A program made the position numbers and the translations under genes. A DNA stretch of 5,248 nt from Prolixibacteraceae bacterium (GTDB lineage: Bacteria > Bacteroidota > Bacteroidia > Bacteroidales > Prolixibacteraceae): contig JALOCD010000167.1 of assembly GCA_023228025.1 (NCBI GenBank), positions 1-5,248 on the forward strand, written 5' to 3'. Numbering within the stretch: the first letter of the stretch is position 1; every line of letters starts with the position of its first letter. Positions 1 through 5,248 of this stretch are shown piece by piece. The notes below the pieces were generated by a model. That model had not been told where the DNA came from and did not search any database. It saw only the letters and a list, made by a program, of their open reading frames with translations.

Positions 1-1509
1 TAAGTTGCATCGTGTATCTGGGGCGGCTGGACCATTAAGGTCAATCGTTACGGTCTTGGTACCACAATCATTAAGCACCACTTTCCCATCTTTTTTCACC
101 ACCCTGTCGTAACCATAAAGCGTAATCGTGTAATTACCGCCATAGTTATACAAATGCCTATAAGTCAGTTTTGCGCCAGAAGCAGAAGCGTGTGGTTCAC
201 TGCCTGGGTCACCGAAACTCCAGTGATAATAATTTACACCAGTGCCGCCCGACACCGTGAAGTCAACGGCTGCCGGAGCAATAATTTTATTGTTCTTAAC
301 CCTATCAGCTGGAGCTTCAAACTTTATTTTTCCAAGCGTGCAGTCACTTGTGGCGCCAGCTACTTTTGTATAGTCACTAGATCCCGCTGAAGAGCTTGTT
401 GATTGTTGGCTAAGCAAATTCTGACCGTTTATAAAATTAAAATTGTTTTTAAAATCATCCTTGGGGTCAATCCTGTAACTCACCTGATAGGTCTTATAAA
501 GATCTGGTTGCAAATCGTCTACGTTTTGGTACCCGCCCTCTTTGTATTGACTGGGGCTAATTACCAACCATTGTTTTGAAATGTTGCCAGCCGTGTCATG
601 CATTATCTGATTAGTCACTACGGGTGTGATCTGTCTAATGTCAGCTGAGGCGGTCTGGTAGGTTTCATCATCGGACCCCAGGCTTGGGACCAGCCCGGCC
701 GTGGCGCTGCCTATATCAGTCTTGCCAACATTTGAGTCTATCTTTATGTCGTTCTGGATTTTCGAAAACACTTGGTCTTTGATGGCGCCGTCCGAAAATA
801 TGTCGTTATTACTTAAAAAATCATTTTTTGTAAAATCAGTCTTAATTTTCGAGTCTATATTTACGTTGGCAGGATTTGATGCAATTAGACTCGCAGCATC
901 ATTTACATTGATGGTGCCAGCGGCTAAATCTTGGCTAATTTTATTAGCTAGCTCTTGTGCTGATTTATCTTGGTCCAAAAACTGTTGATAAGTTGGGGCG
1001 CTGGTACCTGAATCAGCAGCGTAAGAAATCGGCACGTTAATGCTGAGATAAGAACCGCCACTAAAAGCTAGGTATACATTTTTAAGTTTGCTGGCTAGCA
1101 CCTCGCACTTAACATCTTGTCTGATGATGTTTTTTTGATCTTGATCAAAGTCTGGATAATAAGTACTTAGGGCGTTATCTGTCGATTGGTTGATCTCGTT
1201 GCCGTTGGCATCAAAGTCAAACTTAATCGCCTCAAGCCCCGCTATTTTGCAATTGATCATACTACTCAAAACATCTTCTCTGCTTAGCTTGGTAATCCCA
1301 AGCTTGTCCAGGTCCGACATTTTGCTATCTAGCTGTTTTTTGGTAATAGTTTGGTTTGAAACCCTAGCTAAAACTGGGGTTTTATCGCCGCCAATCGAGG
1401 CAATATACACAATGCCAAGCATTGAAGAAATAAAAACGCCCGCTAAAATGCAGGCTACTAGTAATTTTACATAACCGAACGACAAAATGTATTTTATCTT
1501 GTTGATCAC
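1..1509 (-). CDS. Membrane-anchored extracytoplasmic protein with SurA-N-like region and PKD domain (C-terminus cut by window edge)
   Basis: The frame is open for 503 codons from a GTG at 1509 to the window edge, so the C-terminus is missing. Residues 1-13 are short and basic (K4, K6). Residues 14-39 are one hydrophobic segment, read as a signal anchor with the rest outside the membrane. Residues 45-95 (PVLARVSNQTITKKQLDSKM and a following helix) resemble the N-terminal chaperone region of SurA/PrsA-type peptidyl-prolyl isomerases. Residues 150-215 may be a degenerate parvulin-like stretch, but I cannot show a working active site. Residues 230-390 are polar, Asn/Asp/Ser-rich and unrecognised. 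Residues about 393-491 form a PKD-type beta-sandwich: YYHWSFGDPG at 427-436, YRHLYNYGGNYTITLYGYD at 450-468. C390 and C482 bracket the PKD domain and could form a disulfide. GTG is chosen because no ATG lies upstream in frame and GGGAG precedes it. Likely role is surface adhesion or envelope folding; this is inference. The PKD call is firm, the SurA-N call moderate. Confidence 0.8.
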   Translation of the reverse strand, partial: MINKIKYILSFGYVKLLVACILAGVFISSMLGIVYIASIGGDKTPVLARVSNQTITKKQLDSKMSDLDKLGITKLSREDVLSSMINCKIAGLEAIKFDFDANGNEINQSTDNALSTYYPDFDQDQKNIIRQDVKCEVLASKLKNVYLAFSGGSYLSINVPISYAADSGTSAPTYQQFLDQDKSAQELANKISQDLAAGTINVNDAASLIASNPANVNIDSKIKTDFTKNDFLSNNDIFSDGAIKDQVFSKIQNDIKIDSNVGKTDIGSATAGLVPSLGSDDETYQTASADIRQITPVVTNQIMHDTAGNISKQWLVISPSQYKEGGYQNVDDLQPDLYKTYQVSYRIDPKDDFKNNFNFINGQNLLSQQSTSSSAGSSDYTKVAGATSDCTLGKIKFEAPADRVKNNKIIAPAAVDFTVSGGTGVNYYHWSFGDPGSEPHASASGAKLTYRHLYNYGGNYTITLYGYDRVVKKDGKVVLNDCGTKTVTIDLNGPAAPDTRCNL

Positions 1510-1519
1510 GTGTTTTTCG

Positions 1520-1524
1520 CTCCC
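1520..1524 (-). promoter_or_regulatory. Ribosome binding site for the PKD-domain gene
   Basis: GGGAG lies 10 nt before the GTG at 1509, slightly farther than ideal. It is the only purine-rich core in the leader, and it supports choosing this GTG although no ATG is available. Confidence 0.45.
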
Positions 1525-1540
1525 GTTTCTAGCTTTTTTG

Positions 1541-1560
1541 GCTCTAGAGCAAGTGTACCA
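1541..1560 (-). promoter_or_regulatory. Candidate extended -10 promoter with adjoining 10-bp palindrome
   Basis: On the minus strand TGGTACACT (1560 to 1552) fits an extended -10 element (TG, one base, then TACACT against TATAAT). I see no convincing -35 at the usual distance. The predicted transcription start falls near 1545, inside the perfect palindrome GCTCTAGAGC (1541-1550), which could be an operator half-site or chance. The resulting leader would be about 36 nt and contain the GGGAG ribosome site. This is the only promoter candidate in the 107-nt gap, implying that the PKD gene can be transcribed separately from the lipid genes upstream. Confidence 0.35.
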
Positions 1561-1616
1561 TATATAGCTAGTGCTTATATCCTGCCGGCAAAGTCCGACC
1601 TGTCATTAAAATACAA

Positions 1617-4088
1617 CTACAACTTAGCCATCAGCTTATGGAGTTGTTTTGCAGCTTTTTCGTAAGAAGTGTTTTGGCTAAATTGAATCGGTTGTCCAAT
1701 TTTAACGGTTACGTGGCTAAAATGCTGGGGCCATTTTTTGTCTAGCGGCAACGTCCCAGCTAGGCCCGAAGTTTTTACAATGACTACCGGCAAGCCGGTT
1801 TCGACGGCTAACAAACCGATACCCGATTTAAATTTCTGTAGTTTGCCGTCTTTGCTGACGTGACCCTCGGGGGCGATAGCAATATTCCAACCTTTATCTA
1901 ATAGTGACACTGTGTATTCCAGACTGGGCAGTATATTGTCCTGTCGGTTCAAATTAAAAGCGGCATAAAATAGCCTTGAGACAAGAGTCAATACCATATG
2001 ACGCACCAGCATATCGTCGGCTCCCGCCACCGCCAAATTATCTCTGATAGCTTTTGGCAAACTTTGGTAAACTACCGGCGCGTCAAAACTATCCACGTGG
2101 TTAAAAATAAATATTGCTGGCTGTTTTAAGCCAGCCAAGTTTTCGGTACCTTCAACGGTTGTCTTCACATATATTCTTATTAAGCCCCTCACTAAGGTCT
2201 CGCGCAGCATATTACCGATTATTCTAATCGGTTTACTGTATTGCCAAGAGGGCCTTTTGTTTGATGATTCAACATGGCTGCCGTGAACAACTAGCTTTCG
2301 GAGATCACTAAGCGTCGTGGTTTTATCGATTTTGGATTCAGGAATACTAATCCCCAGCTGCTCTTCGATCAATGATATTACGGCCAACCGCCTAAGCGAG
2401 TCTATGCCAACGTCAGCCAATCGATCTTTTTCGCTGATTATTGCCCTAGAATCATCTAGGCTTAGCCTGAGAACGTTTACTAAGGGGTCGCCACTAGCGA
2501 TAGAGCCACCTTTTTGGGATATGTTTTTATTTACTCCCTGATTAGCCCATAGGGCAACATTTTTGCGATCAATTTTTAATAATAACGTTCTGGGGTGTTG
2601 CTCTTCGGGCCATCGTGCCCAGTCGCTAATATGCTGAAAATCTTCTAGCTTTTCATTTATTTCTTTAATGGCTTTATTGATTTTTTTATCGTTTTTATCA
2701 GATATCACGGAGGCAAATACTTCTTCGCCATCAGCTTTTTTAACCCCCACAATGCAGATTTCTTTGATGTCTTTGTGCTTTTCGGCGACCACTTCGATAT
2801 CTTCTGGGAAGACATTCATGCCGCTTGGCAGAACAATCACAAACTTTGCGCGGCCTTGTATTTTTAGCCAGCCATCATCGCTAATCTTGCCCATATCGCC
2901 AGTTTTAAACCAACCATCTTTGGTAAAGGTGGCCTCTGTCTGGGCCTTGTTTTGCCAATACTCTTTAAATATGTTCGGCCCTTTGGCCAAAATTTCACCA
3001 TCATCAGCCACTTTTAACTTAACGTTATACAGTGCCAAGCCCTGCGAATCTCTAAATTTATCTTTAACACGGTTCACGGTTAAGATGGGGGCTGTTTCGG
3101 TGAGTCCATAACCCTGCAGGGCCCTAACACCCATGCGCTCCCAAAAATCAGCCACGTCTGTCGGAATTGGTGCCCCGCCAGTTATTACTATTTCTAGTTT
3201 ACCGCCAAGTTTTTTATGTACTTTGCCAAATAGCACCCTTTTAAGTTTTTTAGGCAAAAAGGGCGCAATTTTAAAAGCAAAGTTTAGGGCTTTATCTTGC
3301 TTTTCTAAAATTGCAGTTTGCTGGATTCTTTGTTTAAAAAGAGTCAGCAACTGAGGTACAGCCAATAAAATGGTTATTTTGTAGTCATTAAGAGCACGGG
3401 CAATTGCTAAAGGAGTAATACGCGGTAGATAAAAAACACTGACGCCTTTTGCCATCATACAAAGCTCGCCGATAAATTCATAAGAGTGGCTTAGCGGCAA
3501 AATTGATAAAATCCTCCAATTCGGGTCAACATCAATCGCCCTTAAAACTCCATCCGCATTGGTCAATAGGTTCTGCTGTGTCAAAACAACCCCCTTAGGG
3601 TCGGCTGTTGTGCCAGATGTAAAAATAATTACCGCGTTTTCTTGGCCAGAAAGCCTAATGTTTGGAGGCTTAGGTAAATAATCTTTTATTAAATCATTAT
3701 AATTTTCTAGTATTTCGGTTTTAAATTTTTTATCTAGTTTGGGCAAAATATATTTGCCCCTAAAGACCAGCCCAGGTGTTGTCTGCTTAGCAAAATTTAG
3801 AGTTGTTTCTAAGCTATTGCGAGCATCTACTGGCACTAAAGTTGCACCTATTAGTTGGCAGCCTAAATTCAGCTCTTGCCACTCAGGGCAGTTACTGGCC
3901 ACCACCATGACTCGGTCACCCTTCTTAACACCTTGGTCTAACAGGTAGTTGGCCGATCTATAAATCTGCTGCTGAAACTCCCCATAAGTTTGACGATAGG
4001 TCTTAATAAAAGGCTTAATGGTTGTTGCCGAACGATCGCTGATATTACCAAAATTATTTACATATTCAGTAAAATTTTTAAATTTCAT
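1617..4088 (-). CDS. Acyl/AMP ligase - acyl carrier protein - PlsC-type acyltransferase fusion (Aas-like)
   Basis: An 823-residue, apparently complete, three-part enzyme. Residues 1-515 are an ANL-family adenylating domain: phosphate loop IIFTSGTTADPKG (154-166), GYGLTETAP (326-334), TGDMG (396-400), GRAK...NVFPEDIE (412-432), and a candidate catalytic Lys505 in PRTLLLKIDR. Residues 535-600 are an acyl carrier protein with the phosphopantetheine site GIDSL, Ser564. Residues 640-800 are a lysophospholipid acyltransferase (PlsC-type) domain: NHVDSFD (HX4D, His664/Asp669), FNLNRQD (Arg715), APEGHVS (739-745), LPVVIV (766-771). Expected chemistry: ATP-dependent fatty acid activation, loading on the carrier arm, then transfer to a lysophospholipid or glycerophosphate at the inner membrane face. 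E. coli Aas couples the same activities, but with the acyltransferase first and ACP as a separate partner. Atypical residues: LLK where (S/T)GK is usual, Phe416 where Asp is common, and PEGHVS for PEGTRS. No transmembrane segment is obvious. It overlaps acpS by 4 nt. The exact substrate cannot be read from the sequence. Confidence 0.93.
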   Translation of the reverse strand: MKFKNFTEYVNNFGNISDRSATTIKPFIKTYRQTYGEFQQQIYRSANYLLDQGVKKGDRVMVVASNCPEWQELNLGCQLIGATLVPVDARNSLETTLNFAKQTTPGLVFRGKYILPKLDKKFKTEILENYNDLIKDYLPKPPNIRLSGQENAVIIFTSGTTADPKGVVLTQQNLLTNADGVLRAIDVDPNWRILSILPLSHSYEFIGELCMMAKGVSVFYLPRITPLAIARALNDYKITILLAVPQLLTLFKQRIQQTAILEKQDKALNFAFKIAPFLPKKLKRVLFGKVHKKLGGKLEIVITGGAPIPTDVADFWERMGVRALQGYGLTETAPILTVNRVKDKFRDSQGLALYNVKLKVADDGEILAKGPNIFKEYWQNKAQTEATFTKDGWFKTGDMGKISDDGWLKIQGRAKFVIVLPSGMNVFPEDIEVVAEKHKDIKEICIVGVKKADGEEVFASVISDKNDKKINKAIKEINEKLEDFQHISDWARWPEEQHPRTLLLKIDRKNVALWANQGVNKNISQKGGSIASGDPLVNVLRLSLDDSRAIISEKDRLADVGIDSLRRLAVISLIEEQLGISIPESKIDKTTTLSDLRKLVVHGSHVESSNKRPSWQYSKPIRIIGNMLRETLVRGLIRIYVKTTVEGTENLAGLKQPAIFIFNHVDSFDAPVVYQSLPKAIRDNLAVAGADDMLVRHMVLTLVSRLFYAAFNLNRQDNILPSLEYTVSLLDKGWNIAIAPEGHVSKDGKLQKFKSGIGLLAVETGLPVVIVKTSGLAGTLPLDKKWPQHFSHVTVKIGQPIQFSQNTSYEKAAKQLHKLMAKL

Positions 4089-4396
4089 TGGTCTTCCTTT
4101 TTGGCTACTGCCACCGCATAGTCACCGTGATGTGAGATAGATATTTCTAGCTCGTGATCACCGACTCGCGCAACTGGCCTTTCGTTTTTAGCAACTATCA
4201 AGATATCAGTTAACTTATTTGGGCGCTTACCCATTGCTTTAATCACAGCCTCTTTGGCGGCCCAAATACCAGCCAAATGTTCGGTGTTTTTGCTGTTTGA
4301 TTCGGCGGCATTAAAACTTTTTTGCAAAAAAATATCACCGCCAAGCTTGAGCTGCTTTGCAAATTCCGGGATATACACCAAATCAATCCCAATCAT
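4085..4396 (-). CDS. acpS: Holo-[acyl-carrier-protein] synthase (4'-phosphopantetheinyl transferase)
   Basis: AcpS transfers the 4'-phosphopantetheine group from coenzyme A to the conserved serine of acyl carrier proteins in the cytoplasm. The 103-residue protein has the family signatures: MIGIDLVYI at the N-terminus (Mg-binding Asp5), LAGIWAAKEAVIKAMG (41-56) with the metal-binding Glu49, and the C-terminal SISHHGDYAVAVA strand. It is slightly shorter than the usual 115-130 residues, but all the core motifs are present, so I read it as intact. Its TGA stop overlaps the ATG of the ligase-ACP-acyltransferase gene (ATGA), whose carrier domain at Ser564 is its obvious client. The ATG at 4396 is chosen because the GIDLV motif normally lies within the first ten residues. 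There is no Shine-Dalgarno sequence before it, but a TAGAAT box lies 7 nt upstream, consistent with a leaderless message. The hemerythrin stop is 47 nt upstream. Confidence 0.93.
   Translation of the reverse strand: MIGIDLVYIPEFAKQLKLGGDIFLQKSFNAAESNSKNTEHLAGIWAAKEAVIKAMGKRPNKLTDILIVAKNERPVARVGDHELEISISHHGDYAVAVAKKEDQ
4095..4099 (-). promoter_or_regulatory. Ribosome binding site inside the end of acpS for the fusion gene
   Basis: AAGGA sits 6 nt before the ATG at 4088, within the last codons of acpS. With the ATGA stop/start overlap (4085-4088) it supports translational coupling of the two genes and fixes the start of the fusion protein. Confidence 0.7.
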
Positions 4397-4403
4397 GCTC
4401 TAT

Positions 4404-4409
4404 ATTCTA
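4404..4409 (-). promoter_or_regulatory. Candidate -10 box for leaderless acpS transcript
   Basis: TAGAAT matches five of six bases of TATAAT. Exactly 7 nt (ATAGAGC) separate it from the ATG of acpS, so a normal start site would fall on the A of the start codon. No good -35 element is seen. If real, it would drive acpS and the fusion gene independently of the hemerythrin. Confidence 0.4.
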
Positions 4410-4443
4410 TAACATCACTAACGTCTTAAGCTAAAGCGCTATC

Positions 4444-4851
4444 TTAATGCAGACCGTGCTCTTTAAAACAGCTAACGTATTTTTTATCCATAGTGATGAT
4501 GTGTTTAAACAGCCAGTCTTCTAGCAAGTCAAAAAGACTATAGCCCAGCTCAAAGGGATTCTCGTCCTTCCTCGCCAAAAATTCTCCGACTTCAGCCCTT
4601 ATCTTTCGGTGTTCAGCTATATGTGCTTCGGCATCGTCGTAGTGAAATTTATAAAAATAGGCTTCTTCGTTTGCAAAATGGGCGTCTGCATAAGTCACAA
4701 GTTCGTCGATAACTTTCGACACGGCATCTTTTTTGTCGGACTGCATAGCCTCAAATAGTTTATTCATAAGGCCGACGAAATGCTTGTGCTGCCTATCTAT
4801 TTGCCTAACATCTACGCTAAACCTATCATCCCAATCAATATACTTCACCAT
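4444..4851 (-). CDS. Bacteriohemerythrin (di-iron oxygen-binding protein)
   Basis: A single-domain hemerythrin, a cytoplasmic four-helix bundle that binds O2 at a non-heme di-iron centre and serves in oxygen storage, delivery, sensing or protection. From the start at 4851 it is 135 residues, with all seven iron ligands: His22 (DRQHKHF), His58 and Glu62 (HFANE), His77 and His81 (HIAEH), His117 and Asp122 (HIITMD). The entry motif YIDWDDRFSVDV is typical and normally lies within a few residues of the start, which favours the ATG at 4851. Alternative starts are ATG 4860 (+3 residues) and ATG 4908 (+19 residues, full ORF 154 residues). None has a Shine-Dalgarno sequence, but only 4851 has a -10-like box at leaderless spacing. 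No output domain is fused, so it is a stand-alone protein. It lies 47 nt upstream of acpS and may or may not be cotranscribed with it. Confidence 0.92.
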   Translation of the reverse strand: MVKYIDWDDRFSVDVRQIDRQHKHFVGLMNKLFEAMQSDKKDAVSKVIDELVTYADAHFANEEAYFYKFHYDDAEAHIAEHRKIRAEVGEFLARKDENPFELGYSLFDLLEDWLFKHIITMDKKYVSCFKEHGLH

Positions 4852-4858
4852 TTTTCTC

Positions 4859-4886
4859 ATAGTATATATTTTAAACCATTGCTCAA
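4859..4886 (-). promoter_or_regulatory. Candidate promoter for the hemerythrin (TTGAGC-N16-TACTAT)
   Basis: TTGAGC (4886 to 4881) and TACTAT (4864 to 4859) are 16 nt apart. The -10 ends 7 nt (GAGAAAA) before the ATG at 4851, predicting a leaderless message. If correct, it excludes the longer starts at 4860 and 4908, because both would lie upstream of the transcription start. TATACT at 4861-4866 is an alternative -10 with a short 14-nt spacer. Confidence 0.4.
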
Positions 4887-4914
4887 GGATTAGATATTTT
4901 TTGTCCATAAAAGA

Positions 4915-5058
4915 TTAGGGGCCGGGCCTGTACGCCTTGGTGTTAGCAATATACTCGCACCGCTCTTTGTTGCTTGCGATTATTGCTCAAAATAACCCTT
5001 CAGCAACCTTAGTGCCTGACTCCGCGTACCGATTACGGGCATCATTAAATATTATCGT
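4915..5058 (-). pseudogene. Possible remnant of a coding sequence with in-frame TGA
   Basis: Between the DUF1801 gene and the hemerythrin one minus-strand frame reads about 46 codons interrupted by one TGA (4987-4989) and ending in TAA (4915-4917). The pieces read NDARNRYAESGTKVAEGLF, then AIIASNKERCEYIANTKAYR plus PGP. Codons are mostly purine-first, as in real genes. There is no ATG and the frame is closed just upstream by a TAA (5059-5061). I do not recognise the protein. It could be a decayed C-terminal fragment or chance; the opposite strand is also open over most of the stretch. Confidence 0.2.
4945..4987. repeat. Imperfect inverted repeat in the gap upstream of the hemerythrin
   Basis: AGCAATA (4945-4951) pairs with TATTGCT (4981-4987). 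Inside it TCGCA (4955-4959) pairs with TGCGA (4975-4979). This gives a 7-bp and a 5-bp stem separated by a small 3/1-nt internal loop, with a 15-nt apical loop. No T-run follows on either strand, so it does not look like an intrinsic terminator. It is either a small structured leader or operator, or coincidence. The rest of 4909-5051 shows no tRNA or other recognisable element. Confidence 0.35.
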
Positions 5059-5248
5059 TTAATTTCTAGTGACCGTGACTCAACAAGTGCCTTAATTAAC
5101 TCATCTGATGGGAATGTCCCATATTTAAACCTGATTGTTCCTTTTGCTGTTTCATGATTACCAATGAGCTTTGCTGCTGATTTGATGACTTTTGGACTAA
5201 ACGGATAAACGCCAAAGTGCTCTTTATGGGCCGCGACAGCGATAGCGG
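5052..5248 (-). CDS. DUF1801 / YdhG-like protein, C-terminal part (N-terminus beyond window edge)
   Basis: Sixty-four residues and a TAA stop are visible; the 5' part lies outside the window. The segment carries the family's hallmark C-terminal half: HKEHFGVYPFSP (7-18), a short helix, then ETAKGTIRF (32-40) and PSDELIKALVESR (46-58), matching the GFYP...KGTIxF...LPxxLIKxIVxxR pattern of DUF1801 proteins (PF08818). The family includes B. subtilis YdhG/Fra, described as a frataxin-like iron chaperone, but many members have no known function, so an iron role here is only suggested. Full-length members are about 110-140 residues, so roughly half the protein is missing. It is on the same strand as the downstream hemerythrin, about 200 nt from that gene's preferred start. 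The reading frame looks intact to its stop, and no terminator is seen after it. Confidence 0.85.
   Translation of the reverse strand, partial: AIAVAAHKEHFGVYPFSPKVIKSAAKLIGNHETAKGTIRFKYGTFPSDELIKALVESRSLEIKR

Noticed and set aside
154..390. 78-codon plus-strand open frame
   Set aside because: It lies antisense inside the PKD-domain gene, whose translation has clear domain signatures; the plus-strand product resembles nothing and has no ribosome site evident.
701..1474. Two plus-strand open frames of 94-95 codons
   Set aside because: Both are antisense shadows of the long minus-strand frame that encodes the membrane-anchored PKD protein.
1584..1599. Possible terminator hairpin (GTCGG / CCGGC on the minus strand) after the fusion gene
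   Set aside because: The stem is only 5 bp with one G-U pair and no T-run follows, so it does not qualify as an intrinsic terminator.
2317..3948. Plus-strand open frames of 69-147 codons
   Set aside because: All lie opposite the ligase-ACP-acyltransferase gene, whose catalytic motifs fix the minus strand as coding.
4733..4918. 61-codon plus-strand open frame
   Set aside because: It is antisense to the hemerythrin, which has all seven metal ligands on the minus strand.
4085..4989. UGA read as glycine or tryptophan (alternative genetic code)
   Set aside because: No in-frame TGA occurs in the long genes, and TGA ends acpS exactly at the ATGA overlap, so it is a stop here. The TGA at 4987-4989 therefore breaks the weak frame rather than encoding a residue.
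4980..5045. 21-codon minus-strand ORF just after the DUF1801 stop, starting MMPVIGTRSQ
   Set aside because: It is too short, has no Shine-Dalgarno sequence or recognisable homology, and overlaps a competing gene-like frame.
4918..5062. Plus-strand open stretch of about 47 codons without ATG
   Set aside because: There is only TTG/GTG for a start and no ribosome site; its openness probably mirrors the minus-strand codon pattern.
1..5248. tRNA, rRNA, CRISPR array, insertion sequence or attachment site
   Set aside because: Reading both strands, I saw no cloverleaf, spaced direct repeats, transposase or terminal inverted repeats.

Overview
The window is a compact bacterial segment with every recognisable gene on the minus strand. 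Read in transcription order, from the right edge to the left, it holds: the C-terminal end of a DUF1801 (YdhG/Fra-like) protein; about 200 nt without a clear gene; a bacteriohemerythrin; acpS (holo-ACP synthase); an 823-residue fusion of an acyl/AMP ligase, an acyl carrier protein and a PlsC-type acyltransferase; a 107-nt gap with a candidate promoter; and a large membrane-anchored extracytoplasmic protein with a SurA-N-like region and a PKD domain, which runs off the left edge.

Base composition leans towards AT. TGA is a normal stop: it ends acpS, and it never occurs in frame in the 503-codon or 823-codon reading frames, so the UGA=Gly code of Gracilibacteria/Absconditabacteria is excluded. 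Tight packing, an ATGA overlap, a very short acpS and a lone lipid-modifying fusion with no fatty-acid synthesis genes in view fit a small-genome bacterium, possibly Patescibacteria/CPR such as Saccharibacteria. This assignment is inference, because no phylogenetic marker gene is present.

The functional core is acpS plus the fusion gene (4396 down to 1617), overlapping by 4 nt. AcpS would put the phosphopantetheine arm on Ser564 of the ACP domain in the fusion. The ligase domain would adenylate a fatty acid and load it on that arm, and the C-terminal acyltransferase would pass it to a lysophospholipid or similar acceptor. This would be a self-contained route for using free fatty acids, analogous to E. 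coli Aas but with the domains in a different order and the carrier built in.

The hemerythrin (all seven di-iron ligands present) and the DUF1801 protein (a family that includes the B. subtilis frataxin-like iron chaperone Fra) form a possible iron/oxygen-related pair upstream. Both the hemerythrin (at its family-consistent start) and acpS have a TAnnnT box exactly 7 nt before the ATG and no Shine-Dalgarno sequence, which suggests leaderless transcripts. The fusion gene and the PKD gene instead have purine-rich ribosome sites.
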